Assembly (NCBI GenBank): GCA_016342415.1
Contig: JAEIOD010000022.1
Span: 30,587-94,586, forward strand
Length of the DNA stretch: 64,000 nt
Reading direction: 5' to 3'
From: Clostridiales bacterium
GTDB lineage: Bacteria; Bacillota; Clostridia; Peptostreptococcales; Acidaminobacteraceae
Under the pieces are notes generated by a model, which was not told where the DNA came from, ran no database searches, and saw only the letters and a list, made by a program, of their open reading frames with translations. A program made the position numbers and the translations under genes. This document shows, piece after piece, positions 1-8,206 of the stretch (its first letter is position 1; every line of letters starts with the position of its first letter).

Positions 1-408
1 ATCGATGTGAATATTCAAAACAAACTAGGTGATTCTGTGGTGCATATCTGCAAAGATTTGGATAGACTCAAGTTGTTGATAGACTACGGAGTAAATGTCA
101 ATCTTGTTAACAAAGCTTCTCTGACGCCGATATTTGGCTGTGTGGACATTGATAGGGCAGCACTTCTTGTTGAAAATGGTGCGGACCTAAATGTAATAGA
201 CAATAAAGGGCAACACTTCTTAAAATCTCTTCATGTGTCAAATTTTGATTTGATGAAAATATTTATAGATAAAGGTATGAATCGCTTTATTGAGAAAAAT
301 GGATTGACCTTAGATGCTTTTTTCGAAAAATGGTCCACAATTGAAGTTCAGGCTTATTTTGAGAACAAGTTAAGAACACAACCCGAGTTATATAGAATTA
401 AGGTGTAG
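1..408 (+). CDS. Ankyrin-repeat protein, C-terminal fragment (5' end outside window)
   Basis: The reading frame is open from base 1, so this is the C-terminal part of a gene that starts upstream; the GTG at 7 is unlikely to be the true start because the frame reads through it as Ile-Asp-Val. Ankyrin-like repeat units are visible (L-K-L-L-I-D-Y-G-V-N-V-N, A-A-L-L-V-E-N-G-A-D-L-N, D-L-M-K-I-F-I-D-K-G), each ending in the usual hydrophobic pair and Gly-x-(D/N)-x-N turn. Such repeats mediate protein-protein contacts. No signal peptide or membrane segment is seen in this part. The stop codon lies inside the terminator hairpin that follows. The partner and function are unknown. Confidence 0.75.
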   Translation: MDVNIQNKLGDSVVHICKDLDRLKLLIDYGVNVNLVNKASLTPIFGCVDIDRAALLVENGADLNVIDNKGQHFLKSLHVSNFDLMKIFIDKGMNRFIEKNGLTLDAFFEKWSTIEVQAYFENKLRTQPELYRIKV

Positions 409-429
409 TTTTTATAGCTACACCTTTTT
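402..429 (+). terminator. Rho-independent terminator of the ankyrin gene
   Basis: A 7-bp stem GGTGTAG (402-408) / CTACACC (418-424) is followed by a T run. The stem includes the stop codon of the upstream gene. Confidence 0.8.
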
Positions 430-474
430 CAAACTTTTTTTTTGGGTATAAGAAGAAGGAGGTCAGGAGGTTTT

Positions 475-1701
475 ATGGATATACATGTAGCAAGACAACC
501 GATATTTGATAGGGATTACAATGTAGTGGCTTACGAATTGCTTTATAGAAACAGTAAGGAAAATTCATTTGATGGCAGCATTTCTGATAATGTTGCAACA
601 TCCTTATTGCTAATGAATAGCTATTATACTTTTGGCATAGAAAAATTAGTAGGCGAAGCAAGAGCTTTTATTAACTTTGATAAACATTTGATACACATAG
701 GTGTTCCGGAATTATTAGATAAAAACAGAGTGACTATAGAAATTTTAGAGACTGTTAATCCAGACGCAAAATTCATGAAAGAAATCAGAAAACTGAAGTC
801 GTTGGGGTATACGATAGCCATAGATGATTATGAAGCGGACTATCCTCATGAGGAAATTCTGGAATTGGTAGATATAGTTAAAGTAGATTTTACAATGTGC
901 ACAAAAGAAGTCATAGAAAAAATGATTTCAAGTCTAAAAAAAAGAGGTAAATTGCTTTTGGCTGAAAAGGTTGAAAGTAAAGATGTTTATGAGTGGGCCC
1001 ATGGATTGGGATTTGATTTTTTCCAAGGATTCTACTTTGCAAAACCAGCGGTTCAAACTCAGAAAACCATGAGTTCAAGCGGTGTGTCTTACGTTAGATT
1101 GATGAATGAACTGAATAATGATGAACCGGACTTTAAAGCGCTCTCAAAGATTATTTTGATGGATGTGTCATTGACGTATAAACTTTTAAAACTTGTGAAT
1201 GCCAATTCAAAGCCTATCAGTGAAATAACATCGGTACAGCAAGCACTAGCAGTACTTGGTGTAAAGCAATTCAGAAGATGGTTGTCGTTGGCGATGGTCC
1301 AGAATTTAAGTACAAGAGAAAACTCTGAAGCTGTTAAGTATGCTTTGATTCGATCGGATCTGTTGATTAAAATAGCAGAATCTTCTAAACTTAAAAAATC
1401 AGTAGAGGAACTGTCTTTACTTGGTATTCTTTCAATTTTAGATGTGGTCCTCGAAATGAAAATGGAAGATGCTTTGATGAATTTACCAATTGGTGAAGAG
1501 ATGAAAGATACTCTTTTAGGCAAAGAAACACACTACAGTGATGCGATGAAATTATGTCTTGCTTATGAAAAAGGTGTCTTTGATAAGGCAAAACAAGCAG
1601 CTTTAAATATAGGGTATGAATTGGAACAGTTACCGGAACATTATGTTGCTTCTATTTCGTGGGCTGAAAAGATGTTTAGGGAACTTCAAAGTATTGATTA
1701 A
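475..1701 (+). CDS. EAL-HDOD (YuxH/CdgJ-type) signalling protein
   Basis: The protein begins M-D-I-H-V-A-R-Q-P-I-F-D with ELLYRN, the hallmark of the YuxH family, which fuses an N-terminal degenerate EAL domain (about residues 1-190) to a C-terminal HDOD domain (about 195-400). EAL is replaced by ELL, while the IDDYEA and EKVES segments remain, so c-di-GMP hydrolysis is doubtful. HDOD domains are adaptor or output modules in motility, stress and second-messenger signalling. I chose ATG 475 because AGGAGG lies 5 bp upstream; an in-frame TTG at 442 would add 11 residues without a matching RBS. Its neighbour is a membrane pseudokinase. The family is certain, the role in this organism is not. Confidence 0.85.
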   Translation: MDIHVARQPIFDRDYNVVAYELLYRNSKENSFDGSISDNVATSLLLMNSYYTFGIEKLVGEARAFINFDKHLIHIGVPELLDKNRVTIEILETVNPDAKFMKEIRKLKSLGYTIAIDDYEADYPHEEILELVDIVKVDFTMCTKEVIEKMISSLKKRGKLLLAEKVESKDVYEWAHGLGFDFFQGFYFAKPAVQTQKTMSSSGVSYVRLMNELNNDEPDFKALSKIILMDVSLTYKLLKLVNANSKPISEITSVQQALAVLGVKQFRRWLSLAMVQNLSTRENSEAVKYALIRSDLLIKIAESSKLKKSVEELSLLGILSILDVVLEMKMEDALMNLPIGEEMKDTLLGKETHYSDAMKLCLAYEKGVFDKAKQAALNIGYELEQLPEHYVASISWAEKMFRELQSID

Positions 1702-1782
1702 AGAGAGTTCCGAGGTTGAGTAAAACTGTATGCCATCTTGAAAATTTTAGCAATATAGAGTACATTTGGATTAGGAGGCGTT

Positions 1783-3669
1783 ATGTTTCACTTAGATGAA
1801 TTGTTAAAAATGAAACCTAAAATAAATGGTATTGAAAATATGAATGCGTTGTCAGACGGAGAGAGAATTGGCGACTCCCCTTATGTCGTCAAAAAGACAT
1901 TACATAGGAGCAATGACAGCTTCGTTTATTTAGCGTTTCATTCTGTTACAGATAGTCATGTCATCATTAAAGAATTTTTCCCTATGATAGGGTTTGAATA
2001 TCAAAATATCAACCTTCGATTAAAAAGAAGCGATTATGGAGAAGTGCTTTTGCCAAATGATGAAATAGAAGGCATTAGAGCATTTCATCAATTAAAGCGA
2101 TATTATAAAGAGTCGGCAAATTATCTAAAAGGTATATCAAGCGAAAAACATCTAGTGACGGTCATTGAATCATTTGAATGTAACAACACGGTCTATGTGG
2201 TTTTGGAGTACTTGCCCTACCCGACGTTGGATACTTTGATGAAAGAAAAAATACTGCTGCCAAGACAAGTTATGACAATATTTCAAATGGTTTTAATAGC
2301 AGTTGAGAGTATTCACAAAAAAGGATATACCATCAAAACTTTAAAACCAACCAATATATACATATCGGATACTCATGTGATTATAGGAGATTTTAATCCT
2401 CTTAAGAGAAGTTACTTTATCAGTCAGAGTTCAGATTCTAAACAGAATCCGTTTATTGCACCAGAACTTTTATCTGATAGTATTGTGAATGAGACTGTTG
2501 ATATCTATAATCTAGGTAAAATACTTGAGTTATTCATGAATCATATTGGCTACCATATGATGAAAGAAAATGTACAACGATCAAAGGGATTTAATCCTGG
2601 TAAAATCGATTACATACTTTCTAATTCCATGAATGAGAATCCTTCAGAACGACTTCAATCGGTTTCTGAAATTAGAAATCTTTTAAATCACAGAGTTGTG
2701 ATTAAAAACAACCGTATTGAAATCGTAAAATGGTTTTTAGCGGCGATGGTGGTTATCGTTGCCATATATTCGGTAAACCGCTCCGGTATAATCGAAATGA
2801 TACCATGGCCTAAAGAGGTAGTGGTATTGGAGGAGTCAAATGATGTCATCATTCAATCCTCAAATTTCAGATTCATAACCAAAAGAAATTCTTTTGATTT
2901 CATGGATGCCAAGATGATCAGATGGATAGATGAGTTTGATGATGTTTATGAGATTAATTTGACATCAGATAATAGACATATAACGATTGTTGTATCAGAT
3001 AATTGTATTGATCTAGATGGATTTGGTTTGAATCCTGGTGCGTATCGTTTGTCGGTAAAAAATACCAATATGGACGAAATTGTTTTGGACTTTGAAATAG
3101 TTTCTAAACACAGCAAGCTTATATCAGCACCGATATGCGATTTCGAAAATTACTCTTTTTATCAAAGCGCCAGTAAAAGAATGACCTGGACTTCAAAAAC
3201 AGATAATCTGTTTAGAATTATGGTGTATGATTGCACTCTTCAAGAGGTTGTTTATGATATTAAAACGGAACAAACAACATTAGACCTTGATGTGTTGAAT
3301 TTGAATCGAGGGCGATATTTATTAAGTATACAAGAGTATGAAGAAGGTAAAGAATCGCTATATGATCAAGTAAACCTTGAGATATTTGATGACAATGAAT
3401 TAAAAACACCCATTATGCTCATAGAAGATGGGGGAAAACTTCGTTTGGGAGATGAGATAAGATGGCAGATGTTATCTTTAGGCGATATCAATATCCGCTT
3501 GGTTCATGAGGAAACGGGTGATTTTGTTGACTACTCAACACCTTCTCATATTGGTTTTATAACACTGCCGACTGAAGCAAGGACTGGTTGGCATCACTTA
3601 TATGTTTCATATACAAATGAGCAATTATCGTCAAAAATTGTTGAATTAAGAGTTCAAATTGTTGATTAG
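1783..3669 (+). CDS. Membrane-anchored Ser/Thr pseudokinase with extracellular region
   Basis: The N-terminal 300 residues have a eukaryotic-type kinase fold: Lys63 in VIIKEFF (ATP-anchoring Lys), a catalytic-loop equivalent KTLKPTN at 185-191, DFN at 203-205 in place of DFG, and APELL at about 226-230. The catalytic-loop Asp of HRD is Thr186, so phosphotransfer is unlikely, although nucleotide binding may persist. One membrane segment follows (about 317-331, FLAAMVVIVAIY) and then about 300 residues of predicted extracellular beta-rich sequence with no family I recognise. The topology resembles PknB-type envelope sensors. The start has AGGAGG 5 bp upstream. A weak promoter (TTGAAA 1738, TACATT 1761) may serve it. 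Function is unknown; a scaffolding or sensing role is inferred. Confidence 0.7.
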   Translation: MFHLDELLKMKPKINGIENMNALSDGERIGDSPYVVKKTLHRSNDSFVYLAFHSVTDSHVIIKEFFPMIGFEYQNINLRLKRSDYGEVLLPNDEIEGIRAFHQLKRYYKESANYLKGISSEKHLVTVIESFECNNTVYVVLEYLPYPTLDTLMKEKILLPRQVMTIFQMVLIAVESIHKKGYTIKTLKPTNIYISDTHVIIGDFNPLKRSYFISQSSDSKQNPFIAPELLSDSIVNETVDIYNLGKILELFMNHIGYHMMKENVQRSKGFNPGKIDYILSNSMNENPSERLQSVSEIRNLLNHRVVIKNNRIEIVKWFLAAMVVIVAIYSVNRSGIIEMIPWPKEVVVLEESNDVIIQSSNFRFITKRNSFDFMDAKMIRWIDEFDDVYEINLTSDNRHITIVVSDNCIDLDGFGLNPGAYRLSVKNTNMDEIVLDFEIVSKHSKLISAPICDFENYSFYQSASKRMTWTSKTDNLFRIMVYDCTLQEVVYDIKTEQTTLDLDVLNLNRGRYLLSIQEYEEGKESLYDQVNLEIFDDNELKTPIMLIEDGGKLRLGDEIRWQMLSLGDINIRLVHEETGDFVDYSTPSHIGFITLPTEARTGWHHLYVSYTNEQLSSKIVELRVQIVD

Positions 3670-3738
3670 TGGCTAAATAGACAGATATATGGCTAAATAA
3701 ACATTCTATGTTGATTTTTAAAAGTACTTTTATATAAT
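3670..3738 (+). promoter_or_regulatory. Tandem LytTR-type box and promoter (site 1)
   Basis: Direct repeats TGGCTAAATA start at 3670 and 3690 (period 20). They are followed by TTGATT (3711-3716), a 16-bp spacer and TATAAT (3733-3738). The -10 starts 43 bp after the second repeat, the spacing seen at most other sites in this window. The first repeat begins at the stop codon of the pseudokinase gene. The predicted target is the unit 3768-5425. Confidence 0.8.
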
Positions 3739-3767
3739 TGTATTTAGTGACGTCAAGGAGAATGTGT

Positions 3768-4154
3768 ATGCAAAGTATATATAAAAAGAAATGTCTTACC
3801 GAATTATATGACAGTTTAGAAAAAATGATTGAAGGGAAAATTGATTTAAGATACCCTATAGAAGTAAAAGAAGTGAACAATGGTTTGGCTTTTAAAATAT
3901 TTTCAACCAATGAAGATATAAGCCTTTATTTTTATCCGAATCATCCTGTTTCGGAAGTGAATATCATTAGAAAGGGGATGCGTTTTATTTACCCCAAAAG
4001 AGCCATAAGGTTCAAAAGACATACAATTGGTGATTTAATGAATGTAATCACAAAAGATGATAGAATGCATGGCTGTTCTAAAATAATTGAAATGTATTTA
4101 ATCGCAATATTAAAACATAGACAAGATACTGTTTCACATCTGAAATCAAGCTAA
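3768..4154 (+). CDS. Hypothetical 128-residue cytoplasmic protein
   Basis: I do not recognise this protein. It is 128 residues, soluble, mixed charge and rich in Lys/Ile, with no signal peptide. I chose ATG 3768 because AAGGAG (3755-3760) is 7 bp upstream; an in-frame ATG at 3762 is too close to it. It is the first gene after a consensus tandem LytTR-type box and sits 40 bp before a LytTR-domain gene, then a small membrane exporter, so the three are probably co-transcribed. A role tied to the LytTR partner is an inference from position only. Confidence 0.65.
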   Translation: MQSIYKKKCLTELYDSLEKMIEGKIDLRYPIEVKEVNNGLAFKIFSTNEDISLYFYPNHPVSEVNIIRKGMRFIYPKRAIRFKRHTIGDLMNVITKDDRMHGCSKIIEMYLIAILKHRQDTVSHLKSS

Positions 4155-4194
4155 TCATGCTATCATACCTTGTGCAGTTACTGTAGGAGGTTCT

Positions 4195-4941
4195 ATGAAT
4201 GTTTTGCTTTATACAGAAAAAAGTGATTATATCAAAGTGATAGAGTTATTATGTCGTGATATTCACCACGATATAAAAGTCAGCCATATCACTGAATGTC
4301 AACTGGCAAATGAAGCAGTTTCAAGAAGTCTGAACATAATCATATTAGATGATCATTTATATAAAACGTTAACAGAAGCCTGTATAGATGCACTTATAAA
4401 GAGTCAAATACGTGTGATTGTATTTCTACCGAAGAAAATTAACATCAAAAGGTATTTGGCTTTTAATTTATTGGACTATTTTTGTTCGCCTCTAAACTGG
4501 GAAGATATTGATGACTGTTTAAGACATGAGTATCGGAAATATTTGATGTTAAAACAAGTGGGTCCGAACGATGACAGATCTAATAAGTTAGTGGTTAAAA
4601 CAGGTACAGAGATCGTAGTCATTAAGTTCTCTGAAATACTTTTTTTTGAAAAAAAACAAAAGAGTACTATTATTCACACACATGATGAAATTTATGAGTG
4701 TCATGAAAATCTAAAACATTTATTGATGAGATTACCAGATTCTTTTTTCAGGGTGCATAGTTCATTTATTGTTAATTTTAACAATGCAAGAACCATTACA
4801 GATATTGGCAATCGTACCTACCAGATAACATTTGGGAAAGAGGATGTTTATGCTATTATGAGTAGAAAGCGTTCTGAGGATATTTTGCAGCACGCACTAG
4901 ATCATTACCGAATGAGTTTTATAGAAGAAAAGAGAGGTTGA
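4195..4941 (+). CDS. LytTR transcription factor with pseudo-receiver domain
   Basis: This 248-residue protein has two parts. Residues 1-115 follow a response-regulator receiver layout, with D52-D53 at the usual phospho-acceptor strand. The N-terminal acidic pair is replaced by T-E-K-S-D, and the conserved KP after strand 5 is SP (FCSPLNW). Residues about 130-235 are a LytTR DNA-binding domain (FEKKQKSTIIHTHDEIYECHENL, FFRVHSSFIVN, MSRKRSEDIL). Normal phospho-switching is therefore doubtful. AGGAGG lies 5 bp upstream. It shares this unusual architecture with the proteins at 5546 and 19756. It probably belongs to the unit driven by the box at 3670, which suggests autoregulation or a cascade. 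Confidence 0.85.
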   Translation: MNVLLYTEKSDYIKVIELLCRDIHHDIKVSHITECQLANEAVSRSLNIIILDDHLYKTLTEACIDALIKSQIRVIVFLPKKINIKRYLAFNLLDYFCSPLNWEDIDDCLRHEYRKYLMLKQVGPNDDRSNKLVVKTGTEIVVIKFSEILFFEKKQKSTIIHTHDEIYECHENLKHLLMRLPDSFFRVHSSFIVNFNNARTITDIGNRTYQITFGKEDVYAIMSRKRSEDILQHALDHYRMSFIEEKRG

Positions 4942-4942
4942 C

Positions 4943-5425
4943 TTGGTGTTCGAATTACTGAATCAATATTTATCAGCTGAGCTGAGTGTGTTTATCATTT
5001 CCATGATGCCGATAGTTGAATTAAGAGGTGCGATACCACTAGGTGTTGGGCTTGGAATGGCTCCTGCAAAAGCTGCAATGATTGCAGTTCTCGGAAACTG
5101 TTTGATAGTACCTATTCTACTGATGATTATTAATCCGTTGTTTACACATTTTAGAAAACTCACATTATTAAGAGGATTCGTTAACCGATACGAAGAAAGA
5201 GCTGCAAAAAAAATAGGACACTACAGAGAGTATAGGTTGATTGGATTATTTTTATTGGTTGCCATACCACTTCCTATGACTGGTGCTTATACGGGATGCG
5301 TTGCAGCAGTCATTACAAAAGTTAGTTTCAAAAAGGCGAGTATTGCTATTATTGCAGGTGTCCTGACAGCTGGATTTATAGTTTACTTACTGAGTTTCTA
5401 TTTCCATGTTATGTTTCTAACGTAG
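4943..5425 (+). CDS. Small multidrug export family membrane protein (COG2426-like)
   Basis: This 160-residue integral membrane protein has about four hydrophobic segments. It carries the family signature P-I-V-E-L-R-G-A-I-P-L-G near the N-terminus and A-I-P-L-P-M-T-G-A-Y-T-G in the second half. The family is annotated as putative small multidrug export protein, but the substrates are not established. The start is TTG 4943 or GTG 4946, both just after the LytTR stop (4941); AGAGAGG lies 5-8 bp upstream. It is the last gene of the 3768-5425 unit and ends within a terminator. Confidence 0.8.
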   Translation: MVFELLNQYLSAELSVFIISMMPIVELRGAIPLGVGLGMAPAKAAMIAVLGNCLIVPILLMIINPLFTHFRKLTLLRGFVNRYEERAAKKIGHYREYRLIGLFLLVAIPLPMTGAYTGCVAAVITKVSFKKASIAIIAGVLTAGFIVYLLSFYFHVMFLT

Positions 5426-5445
5426 TGAATTCTACGTTATTTTTG
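5419..5445 (+). terminator. Terminator after the exporter gene
   Basis: The stem AACGTAG (5419-5425) / CTACGTT (5432-5438) has a 6-nt loop and is followed by ATTTTTG. The stop codon is part of the stem. Confidence 0.8.
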
Positions 5446-5545
5446 TGCATTAAGACATATTTTGCATCGTAAATTGTTGTTTTGACAATTTGGGTGTAAT
5501 TATATCAATATGTAATATAATATTGTGATAGAAAGGTAGATCATT

Positions 5546-6301
5546 ATGCGAATATTATTATTTTCCGAATCAGATGAATGGACTCATGTCCTGAAAGGGA
5601 TATGTAACTCCAATGAAACATGTGCAGATTTTATTCAAGTTAGATTTGATAGGATTAAAACACTAGGACTTACAAGTAAAGAAGATGTCTATATTATTGA
5701 TGATGCATATTATGAGACTATCGACGGACATTATTTGGAAATATTGAAAACCTTAAAAGTGGATCTTATTGTATTGGTTTCTGAATTGAAATCAATGGAG
5801 CGTTATATAGGGTTTAATATCGTTGAATATATGTGTAGACCATTTGATGCAACAAGAATCAGACTGTGTTTACAGAGAATCTATAAACGAAATTCAACAA
5901 TGAATAAAATGCGATTGAAAGAGATTTCAAAGAAAATTTTAGTAAGAAATAAAAATGAGGTTAATATTGTATTAATTGGAGACATCTATTTTGTTAGGGC
6001 TTTTTCTGATTATGTCCAAGTGTATACCAAAGAGGGTATATACGTTTCAATTGATACCATCGATCATTATGAAAATATGGTGAGTGATTCGTTTTTTAGA
6101 GTGGCTGAAGATGTGTTGGTCAATTTTGATAAAATAGATGATATTCAAAAGTTAACTGAAGAATATTATAAGTTGAGTTTTATTGATTTTGAACCATGTA
6201 CTTACATGAGAGATTTTTTATTTGAGTCAAATGCAGTGAGTAAAGGACAAAAAAACCGTCAGGCATATATTGTTGAGACGATAAAAAAGATAGTGATTTA
6301 A
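5546..6301 (+). CDS. LytTR transcription factor with pseudo-receiver domain
   Basis: This 251-residue paralogue of the proteins at 4195 and 19756 has a receiver-like N-terminus (M-R-I-L-L-F-S-E-S-D-E, then VYIIDDAYYE). The paired N-terminal acids are altered and RP replaces the invariant KP (MCRPFD). It is followed by a LytTR domain (about 130-235: IYFVRAFSDYVQVYTKEG, FFRVAEDVLVNFDKI). The usual LytTR H-x-S/Q-x-hV-N motif is degraded to AEDVLVN, so its DNA contacts may differ. The upstream region is A+T-rich with TTGACA at 5482 and TATAAT at 5516, and has no TGGCTAAAT repeats. It is monocistronic, facing the convergent murC. Confidence 0.8.
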   Translation: MRILLFSESDEWTHVLKGICNSNETCADFIQVRFDRIKTLGLTSKEDVYIIDDAYYETIDGHYLEILKTLKVDLIVLVSELKSMERYIGFNIVEYMCRPFDATRIRLCLQRIYKRNSTMNKMRLKEISKKILVRNKNEVNIVLIGDIYFVRAFSDYVQVYTKEGIYVSIDTIDHYENMVSDSFFRVAEDVLVNFDKIDDIQKLTEEYYKLSFIDFEPCTYMRDFLFESNAVSKGQKNRQAYIVETIKKIVI

Positions 6302-6347
6302 AAGTGACAAAATATTATTTTATATTGTTGCTTTTTTTTTGAAAGGA

Positions 6348-6375
6348 TAAAAAAATGCAACCCGAATGGGTTGCA
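6348..6375 (-). terminator. Terminator of murC
   Basis: A perfect 8-bp stem TGCAACCC (6356-6363) / GGGTTGCA (6368-6375) has a GAAT loop. Six or more As on the plus strand before it form the U tract for minus-strand transcription. Confidence 0.85.
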
Positions 6376-6379
6376 TGAC

Positions 6380-7747
6380 TTATTTGATGATTGCTTCTCC
6401 AACGTCTCTGATATTACCAGCGCCTAAGGTTAGGATGATATCATCTGGTTGAGCTGTTGCTTTAATGAAATCAACAATTTCATCGAATGTTTCAATATAT
6501 TTAACGCGATCGTTTTCATGGGCAATTTCTGCCACTAAATCTTTAGAATGTATATTAACTGTATTGTCTTCTCGAGCCGCATAGATATCTGTAATAATCA
6601 CAGAATCTGCATCGTTAAATGCAGTTGCGAACTGAAGTAACAAGTCTTTTGTTCTTGTATACGTATGAGGTTGGAAGATACAAACGATTTTTTCGCCCGG
6701 TAATTTTTTCGCAGCAGCAAGTGTTGCTTTTATTTCAGTCGGGTGATGTGCATAATCGTCAATGACTATGGCATCGTTGTATTTGCCTAAAACTTCAAAA
6801 CGTCTTTTGGTGCCTTCGTAAGATTTCATCGCTGAACTGATTTGCTCTAACGGTATAGCCAAGGTATATGCAGATACAATCGCTGCCAAGGCGTTGTAGA
6901 TACTGTGTTGGCCTGGGAACTTCAATGAGAACGAACCGTAAAGTTCTTCATTGTGATACACATCAAACTTAGAATGACCCTCATTGTTGAAGGTGATATT
7001 CTTCGCTTGGAAATCACTTTGCGTGTTGATGCCAAATGTTGTTATGCCACAGTTAACATGTGATAATATTTTTTTTGCATTGTAATCATCGTTGTTGATG
7101 ATAAGCATACCTGATTCTGGTATTCTTTGAGCAAATTTAATAAATGCTGAGATGATATGGTCTAAATCTTCAAAGTAGTCCAAATGATCTTCATCAATAT
7201 TTAGAATCACACCAACGTTGTGGTTAAAGTGTAAGAAGTTTTCTTTATACTCACAGGCTTCCAAAAGAAACACTGAGGTATCGCCAATTTGTACATTGCT
7301 ACCTAAGTTGGTTGAAATACCACCCACTAAAATAGTCGGATCATAATCCGAACTGTTTAAGATGTTTGAGATCATAGAAGTTGTAGTTGTTTTTCCATGA
7401 GCTCCTGCTACAGCGATGCTGGTTTGAAATTCAGGCATCAAGAGACCGATCATTTCTGCTCTGCTGACCATTTGTATTTCCAACTCTTTAGCTTTAATCA
7501 GCTCAATGTTATCATCTGGTACTGCTGATGTATAAACCACTAGATCAGCACCTACTACATTATCTGCACGGTGGCCAATGGTTACTTTGATACCTTGTTT
7601 TTCAAGGTGTTTTGTCATAGTTGAGTGATCACGATCTGAACCGGTTACGATGTATGATCTTTTTAGTAAGATTTCTGCAATACCACTCATCATTATGCCC
7701 CCGATTCCAACGAAATGGATGTGACGCATATTTGATAAATCAATCAT
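6380..7747 (-). CDS. murC: UDP-N-acetylmuramate--L-alanine ligase
   Basis: The 455-residue cytoplasmic Mur ligase adds L-Ala to UDP-MurNAc, with ATP hydrolysis, as the first peptide step of peptidoglycan precursor synthesis. The N-terminal Rossmann part has the GIGGIMMSGIAEIL loop and the G-S-D-R-D turn. The ATP-binding motif GAHGKTTTTSMIS, the central LNIDEDHLDYF segment and the C-terminal DDYAHHPTEI are all present. Length matches the family (about 450-490). The start is ATG 7747 with AGGAG a few bases upstream on the minus strand. It is transcribed away from purR, alone, with a clear terminator. Confidence 0.97.
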   Translation of the reverse strand: MIDLSNMRHIHFVGIGGIMMSGIAEILLKRSYIVTGSDRDHSTMTKHLEKQGIKVTIGHRADNVVGADLVVYTSAVPDDNIELIKAKELEIQMVSRAEMIGLLMPEFQTSIAVAGAHGKTTTTSMISNILNSSDYDPTILVGGISTNLGSNVQIGDTSVFLLEACEYKENFLHFNHNVGVILNIDEDHLDYFEDLDHIISAFIKFAQRIPESGMLIINNDDYNAKKILSHVNCGITTFGINTQSDFQAKNITFNNEGHSKFDVYHNEELYGSFSLKFPGQHSIYNALAAIVSAYTLAIPLEQISSAMKSYEGTKRRFEVLGKYNDAIVIDDYAHHPTEIKATLAAAKKLPGEKIVCIFQPHTYTRTKDLLLQFATAFNDADSVIITDIYAAREDNTVNIHSKDLVAEIAHENDRVKYIETFDEIVDFIKATAQPDDIILTLGAGNIRDVGEAIIK

Positions 7748-8155
7748 TTTAATTCTCCTTACATTTCTTGATAAACAAGAATTTATATTTAACTACAAAA
7801 TTATATCACAGATTCGTCTGAGAGAAAACTATAAATATGAATAAACGTATTTAAGGGAGTTTCTTACAATCAGTGCATTAGAGGGAAGTATCATCCAAGA
7901 ATATAATCTTATTAACATATATAAGTTCTAATGTAATATTGGGTGTCTTTAATAGAAAATACCCAGTGTCTCTACTTAAATTAATTGCTTTGATGTAATC
8001 TGTTTTTAGCCTTATCGGTTCGTATAATGATCGAGATAAGTTGATGACAAAGGGACTCCTAGGATGTCTTTAGTACCCTCGGTACTGAGGTTATAGGAAT
8101 TTCTAATGATAGAACCTGATGCTTCCATTGAAATAGCTTGCATTTTACAATAAAA
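7748..8155. other. Intergenic region between divergent murC and purR
   Basis: This stretch of about 400 bp has no convincing gene. A small hairpin AGTACC-CTC-GGTACT (8072-8086) sits about 120 bp before purR and may lie in its leader. An open frame on the minus strand across 8059-8541 is a shadow of purR. No riboswitch was recognised. Confidence 0.5.
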
Positions 8156-8191
8156 ACGAATAAAATTAGCTTATAAGAAAAAAACATTCGT
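8156..8191 (+). promoter_or_regulatory. Candidate PurR box before purR
   Basis: An inverted pair ACGAAT (8156-8161) and ATTCGT (8186-8191), separated by 24 bp of A+T-rich sequence, ends just before the Shine-Dalgarno sequence AGGAG (8194-8198). PurR of Bacillus-type bacteria binds paired CGAA-containing boxes in inverted orientation, and purR is often autoregulated. The match is partial. Confidence 0.45.
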
Positions 8192-8206
8192 ATAGGAGAA
8201 AATATT

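Noticed and set aside
1089..1523. 144-codon minus-strand open frame inside the EAL-HDOD gene
   Set aside because: Shadow frame of a well-supported gene; the product has no sensible composition.
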